17,374 nucleotides of DNA from JBGUVL01 sp045134375 (lineage in GTDB: Bacteria; Bacillota_I; Bacilli_A; Erysipelotrichales; Erysipelotrichaceae). The stretch spans positions 1-17,374 of the forward strand of contig JBGUVL010000015.1 of the NCBI GenBank assembly GCA_045134375.1, read 5' to 3'. Under the pieces are notes generated by a model, which saw only the letters and a list, made by a program, of their open reading frames with translations, was not told where the DNA came from and searched no databases. The first letter of the stretch is position 1. Each line of letters begins with the position of its first letter. The position numbers and the translations under genes are program-made. Below, in pieces: positions 14,485-17,374 of the stretch.

Positions 14485-14650
14485 AAGCATTCCTTATTTG
14501 GTCTTCATCCTGTTGATTTTCATGGCTTTGATAATACTTTTGGGCATGATGATAAATTTCCATTGTTTGATAAAAAAGTAATACTAAAAAAGAAGTAATT
14601 AACAAAAGAAAAATTGCTTCGATTAGTAGAAAACCTTTATTTTTTAACAT
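14450..14650 (-). CDS. ComGE-like minor pseudopilin (very short)
   Basis: A 66-aa protein starting MLKNKG with FLLIEAIFLLL, a prepilin processing site (after Gly6) with Glu at mature position 5, then a hydrophobic helix and a short charged tail with many Gln, Glu and His. Position between the comGD- and comGF-like genes suggests ComGE. It is shorter than the usual ComGE of about 100 residues. The start at 14648-14650 is chosen because an in-frame ATG four codons earlier directly abuts the AGGAA; the gene overlaps comGD by 14 bases, so its translation is likely coupled. Being so short, it is essentially only the pilin helix plus a stub. Confidence 0.65.
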   Translation of the reverse strand: MLKNKGFLLIEAIFLLLITSFLVLLFYQTMEIYHHAQKYYQSHENQQDEDQIRNAYESKITCLYVA

Positions 14651-15038
14651 ATATATTCCCATTTCCTAAATTCATGATAATCGACTCTTTCTCTTTCATA
14701 AGATAACAAGTTATGGTATTACCTTGCGATATATTTCCACGACCATTAAAATGAAAATTCAAAGAATCACAATACACTTTTGATTGAAAATAGTAATTAG
14801 AATCATTGATCATTAGGTAATTATTATGAACCTCAACCATTATTGTCACGCGTTTTCGTATTGCTTCATTTTTTGACCGTAATAGAAGCGATACAATTCG
14901 ATTTACTTCACAATGTAATTGAAAGTTATCAAAACGATGGGATATTGTTGGTATACAAACCATTAATATAGTAATAATTGATAAAACAAAACACATTTCT
15001 ATTAAAGTAAATCCACTATTGTGCATACGCTTCTCCAT
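14637..15038 (-). CDS. comGD: ComGD-like minor pseudopilin
   Basis: Minor pseudopilin of the DNA-uptake pseudopilus, 133 aa from the start used. It carries the processing motif NSG-FTLIEMCFVLSI with Glu at mature position 5, a hydrophobic helix, and a mostly beta soluble domain ending GNGNIYVKK, in line with GspH/ComGD-type pilins. The start is uncertain: GGAG stands 7 bases before the ATG at 15036-15038 (leader MEKRMHNSG), and a second GGAG stands 6 bases before the ATG at 15024-15026 (leader MHNSG). The first gives the more basic leader typical of prepilins. It overlaps comGC by 23 bases. Confidence 0.75.
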   Translation of the reverse strand: MEKRMHNSGFTLIEMCFVLSIITILMVCIPTISHRFDNFQLHCEVNRIVSLLLRSKNEAIRKRVTIMVEVHNNYLMINDSNYYFQSKVYCDSLNFHFNGRGNISQGNTITCYLMKEKESIIMNLGNGNIYVKK

Positions 15039-15309
15039 TGCTAATCTCCACTTTCGCACCATTTGGACAGGTTCGTTGCGACTCTTTTAAATAACCGCCA
15101 TTGATCAATTCCTCGATACTCGATGGTGAATCAATATGATCCACTTCATAAAGAAGAATTTGAGAATTTACTACTTCAATTAATGATTTACACCCCTGAG
15201 TATCAATGACTTCTTTTTTTTGCTGAATGTGTGGAAGAGTTAATAGAAATAAAACAGCAACAATCGTAAGTACAATAATCATTTCTAATAATGTAAATGC
15301 TTTCTTCAT
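15016..15309 (-). CDS. comGC: ComGC, major competence pseudopilin
   Basis: Main subunit of the pseudopilus that pulls DNA to the ComEA/ComEC channel. The 97-aa precursor has the short leader MKKA followed by FTLLEMIIVLTIVAVLFLLT, with the essential Glu at mature position 5 and alanine before the cleavage site (as in pneumococcal ComGC). Two cysteines, Cys40 (QGCKSL) and Cys81 (RTCPNG), match the pair that forms the disulfide in B. subtilis ComGC, and the sequence YEVDH..PSSIEELINGGYLKES is close to the family. AAAGGAG with 6 bases of spacing precedes the ATG. It follows comGB by 12 bases. Processing would need a ComC peptidase, which is not in the window. Confidence 0.92.
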   Translation of the reverse strand: MKKAFTLLEMIIVLTIVAVLFLLTLPHIQQKKEVIDTQGCKSLIEVVNSQILLYEVDHIDSPSSIEELINGGYLKESQRTCPNGAKVEISNGEAYAQ

Positions 15310-15321
15310 GGTTATCTCCTT

Positions 15322-16293
15322 TCACATTTCTTGAATGATTTCTAGTGGAAAAAGCATAATTTGATAAACACAAATCACCAACAACGCCACATAACTATAA
15401 GCGATTACTTGAATCACTATAGTAATACGACGAAGCATAGTGAACCATCTTTCTTTTTGTAATTGTAAATAAGTTGAAAGATAAAGAGATAATGATGCAT
15501 TATGTATACCCATAATAAAATTCGATTTCAGAAAATCACAAAAATAAGGACAATCTTGAATGATAATAACCAAATCCTCCCCTTTCCAAAGTTTTTCATA
15601 AAGACGTTTTGCTGTTTCTACTACGAAAACATTATCTTTTAATCGTAAAAGAAACTGGAATGATTGAATGGTACTAATTCCTCTCTCCTGCAACACTTTT
15701 AAATAACCTGCAAAATAATAAGAAATTAATTCTTTTAGTAATGGAACACGATGACACCATTTATGATAGAACCATTGCTTTAGTCGTAACGAAGACTGAA
15801 TTACAAAAAAAGCAAAAACACATACGATTGCACATAACAACAAAACAAAAGCGGAAATTTTAACTCCATTTAAAATCAACATTAAATAAGGATGATGAAA
15901 TTCACGAAAGCTAGTAAGTAGTTGTGGTAAAACATAGGAAGAAAATAAAGTAATTATCATAAATGCCATAAAAAAAATTAATATTGGGTAAGAGGTTTTC
16001 TGATACCACTCTTTTTTTAATTGGGTTTGCATTTGTACCATGGCGCAGGAACTTTGAATTGCTTCATGAATGGTAGTGATTGATAGGAAAAAATTGAGAT
16101 GCTGAGCCATTTTCCCTTTTGAACTTGCTAACAGCAAAGCACTGTAATCCCCATTCTCTAACACCCACTGTTTTAAGATAGAAGGGTCTTCATTCATTAT
16201 TTTTAACGCCATTTGACATTCATAACCATGTTCTAACAAGGAAGCAAATTGCAACCACTTATGTAGATTAAAGCGTAAGATCGGCTTTCGCAT
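15322..16293 (-). CDS. comGB: ComGB, pseudopilus assembly platform protein
   Basis: Polytopic inner-membrane platform of the GspF/PilC family that couples the ComGA ATPase to pseudopilus assembly. From the ATG at 16291-16293 it is 323 aa, the same as B. subtilis ComGB. It shows two GspF-type repeats (LQFASLLEHGYECQMALKIM near the start and KVLQERGISTIQSFQFLL later) and hydrophobic segments near residues 103-127, 132-157 and 297-317. The frame is open 41 codons further into comGA, but no binding site suits those codons. Even for the ATG the binding site is poor, so coupling to comGA, which it overlaps by 26 bases, is likely. A 12-base tandem duplication spans the start and gives RKP-M-RKP in this frame. 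Confidence 0.9.
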   Translation of the reverse strand: MRKPILRFNLHKWLQFASLLEHGYECQMALKIMNEDPSILKQWVLENGDYSALLLASSKGKMAQHLNFFLSITTIHEAIQSSCAMVQMQTQLKKEWYQKTSYPILIFFMAFMIITLFSSYVLPQLLTSFREFHHPYLMLILNGVKISAFVLLLCAIVCVFAFFVIQSSLRLKQWFYHKWCHRVPLLKELISYYFAGYLKVLQERGISTIQSFQFLLRLKDNVFVVETAKRLYEKLWKGEDLVIIIQDCPYFCDFLKSNFIMGIHNASLSLYLSTYLQLQKERWFTMLRRITIVIQVIAYSYVALLVICVYQIMLFPLEIIQEM

Positions 16294-17263
16294 AGGCTTT
16301 CGCAATAAGATTGGTTTCCACTCCTTTCTTAATACATTGGTAAATATCTTGATGATTTTCTGGTAATTTTCTTTTTTCAAAAAATGATAAAATAGCTTGT
16401 TTTTCCAATATCTCATAAATACAAACTCGTCCCTTTCTTCCTTTTTTTGGATAAATACGCTGATTGGTTACTGCTGTAAGTACTTCTTGTAAGTCTTTTT
16501 CTTTCACACCAAAATCAATCATTCGATACAAAGCTTCTTTCGCTGATTTTGCATGCAAAGTAGTAAATACCATATGACCGCTTAATGCACATCGAATTAA
16601 AGTTTTGGCTGTTTTCTCATCTCTTACTTCACCAATCATAATAACGTCTGGATCATGCCGAAGAAGTTGTTTAATTCCTTCTTCATAATCAAAGTTCATA
16701 CGTTCATTAATTTGCAATTGAAGATAATGTTCACTTCGTATTTCAATAGGATCTTCCAATGTGATTACTTTTAGATTGTGATTTTTTGTAATCTGTTCTA
16801 AAAGCGCATGTAATGTTGTAGTTTTTCCGCTCCCAGTAGGCCCACTAACAATGATTAAACCACCACGCAAGTCACACCATCGCTGAAAAATTTCGTTTTG
16901 TTCTTTCCAACAACTTAATTTATCCACACTAATTTTTTGGTGATTGTTTAAAATACGTAACACCCCTGTATTTACATCAATACTTTGCAAATAAGCAAAC
17001 CGGAAAAAATATTGTTTTCCTTTGAGTGAATATGAAAAATTACCACTTTGAGGTAACGTATTTCCTAAATCAAGATTAGCGATAAATTTTAAATAATTTA
17101 ATAATGATGCATCATATTTTTCTTTAATTTCACAAATTCCATTAGCACAACGCATTTCAACTTTTAATTTTTTTTCATTACCATCATTTTGCAACGATAG
17201 ATGAACATCACTTGCATTATTAATAATTGCTTTTTCTATCAAATTTTCCAGCATCTCGTTCAT
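16268..17263 (-). CDS. comGA: ComGA, secretion-type ATPase of DNA uptake
   Basis: Cytoplasmic ATPase of the GspE/PilB family that powers pseudopilus assembly for transformation. The 331-aa protein has ASDVHL (17-22), Walker A GPTGSGKT (141-148), the Asp box LEDPIE (169-174), Walker B DVIMIGEVRD (206-215) and the His box GHMVFTTLHA (229-238). It is close in length to B. subtilis ComGA (about 356) and lacks the large N-terminal domain of true PilB. AGGAGG (17271-17276) is 7 bases before the ATG. It is the first gene of the operon, as in other Bacillota. I find no ComK box pair or streptococcal cin box upstream; a sigma-A-like pair (TCGTCA and TATATC, 18 bases apart) is too weak to call. Confidence 0.95.
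   Translation of the reverse strand: MNEMLENLIEKAIINNASDVHLSLQNDGNEKKLKVEMRCANGICEIKEKYDASLLNYLKFIANLDLGNTLPQSGNFSYSLKGKQYFFRFAYLQSIDVNTGVLRILNNHQKISVDKLSCWKEQNEIFQRWCDLRGGLIIVSGPTGSGKTTTLHALLEQITKNHNLKVITLEDPIEIRSEHYLQLQINERMNFDYEEGIKQLLRHDPDVIMIGEVRDEKTAKTLIRCALSGHMVFTTLHAKSAKEALYRMIDFGVKEKDLQEVLTAVTNQRIYPKKGRKGRVCIYEILEKQAILSFFEKRKLPENHQDIYQCIKKGVETNLIAKAYAKADLTL
16283..16304. repeat. 12-base tandem duplication over the comGA/comGB overlap
   Basis: GGCTTTCGCA occurs at 16283-16292 and 16295-16304 with a 12-base period. Because 12 is a multiple of three both overlapping frames stay open: it yields AKAYAKAD at the end of ComGA and RKPMRKP at the start of ComGB. The comGB start codon lies at the junction of the two copies. 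Confidence 0.7.
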
Positions 17264-17313
17264 GAATTTTCCTCCTATTAAAGATATATGCTATCATTAA
17301 CTAAAATGACGAT

Positions 17314-17345
17314 TAAAAATAAAAAAACTGCAATTTATGCAGTTC
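17314..17345 (-). terminator. Rho-independent terminator upstream of comGA
   Basis: On the minus strand AACTGCA (17344-17338) pairs with TGCAGTT (17332-17326) around TAAAT, followed by a T-rich run (17327-17315). It ends the gene before comGA, so the comG operon must have its own promoter within about 50 bases (17264-17314). Confidence 0.75.
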
Positions 17346-17374
17346 TAACGAATTAAATAAGGATTATATAACAT
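17345..17374 (-). CDS. Possible C-terminal end of an upstream gene (partial)
   Basis: On the minus strand a frame reads MLYNPYLIR and stops with TAG at 17345-17347, just before the terminator hairpin. A stop directly before a terminator fits the end of a gene that lies outside the window. Ten codons are too few to identify it, and the other two frames stop within the same stretch. Confidence 0.35.
   Translation of the reverse strand: MLYNPYLIR

Noticed and set aside
16294..16416. Longer ComGB starting deep inside comGA
   Set aside because: It would add 41 residues absent from known ComGB, overlap comGA by about 150 bases and lacks a binding site; the ATG at 16293 gives exactly the B. subtilis length.
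17264..17360. ComK box or cin-box upstream of comGA
   Set aside because: No pair of AAAA-N5-TTTT elements is present; AACGAATTA at 17347-17355 resembles a cin box only partly and lies on the wrong side of the upstream gene's terminator.
1..17374. CRISPR arrays, tRNA or rRNA genes, riboswitches, insertion sequences
   Set aside because: I looked on both strands and saw no regular spaced repeats, cloverleaf-like sequences, conserved rRNA segments, transposase genes or long leaders that could hold a riboswitch; all gaps are about 110 bases or less.

Overview
This window looks like the chromosome of a low-GC, endospore-forming member of the Bacillota. The sequence is strongly A/T-rich, ribosome binding sites are AGGAGG-like, and sporulation genes (spo0A 3' end, spoIIM, spoIVA) sit among conserved housekeeping genes. 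The gene orders spoIIM-xerD-deoB and cmk-der-gpsA-spoIVA-hup match those known from Bacillus and relatives. The protein sequences diverge enough from Bacillus to suggest another lineage; Erysipelotrichia is my best guess, from overall impression only. There is no sign of plasmid, phage, insertion sequence, CRISPR array, rRNA or tRNA, and no gene-free stretch longer than about 110 bases.

Left part, + strand (1-4206): the 3' end of spo0A (master sporulation regulator), then dinB (translesion polymerase IV), a weak terminator, spoIIM (engulfment membrane protein), xerD (chromosome dimer resolution recombinase) and deoB (phosphopentomutase). xerD and deoB are 3 bases apart and probably co-transcribed.

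Middle part, - strand (4312-12710). Read in the direction of transcription: a tail-anchored coiled-coil protein of unknown function, cmk, der, gpsA and tcdA form a tight operon with overlapping or nearly touching genes. Then come ansA (type I asparaginase), spoIVA (spore coat morphogenetic ATPase, with a possible sigma-E promoter), hup (HU, with a good sigma-A promoter and its own terminator) and yugP (membrane zinc protease). A long hairpin between deoB and yugP can serve as terminator for both strands.

Right part, - strand (12789-17374): a seven-gene comG-type operon for the DNA-uptake pseudopilus (comGA ATPase, comGB membrane platform, comGC major pseudopilin and three or four minor pseudopilin-like genes), a small unknown membrane protein, and then efp (elongation factor P) with its own strong promoter and terminator. 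A terminator at the right edge separates comGA from an upstream gene that is cut off.

Most of the window is ordinary core genome. The observation I rate highest is in EF-P: the loop that normally carries KPGKG with a modified lysine at position 32 here reads KTARS, with arginine exactly at position 32. Also worth a look are the coiled-coil tail-anchored protein coupled to cmk, a 12-base tandem duplication carrying the comGB start codon, and the unknown last gene of the comG operon.
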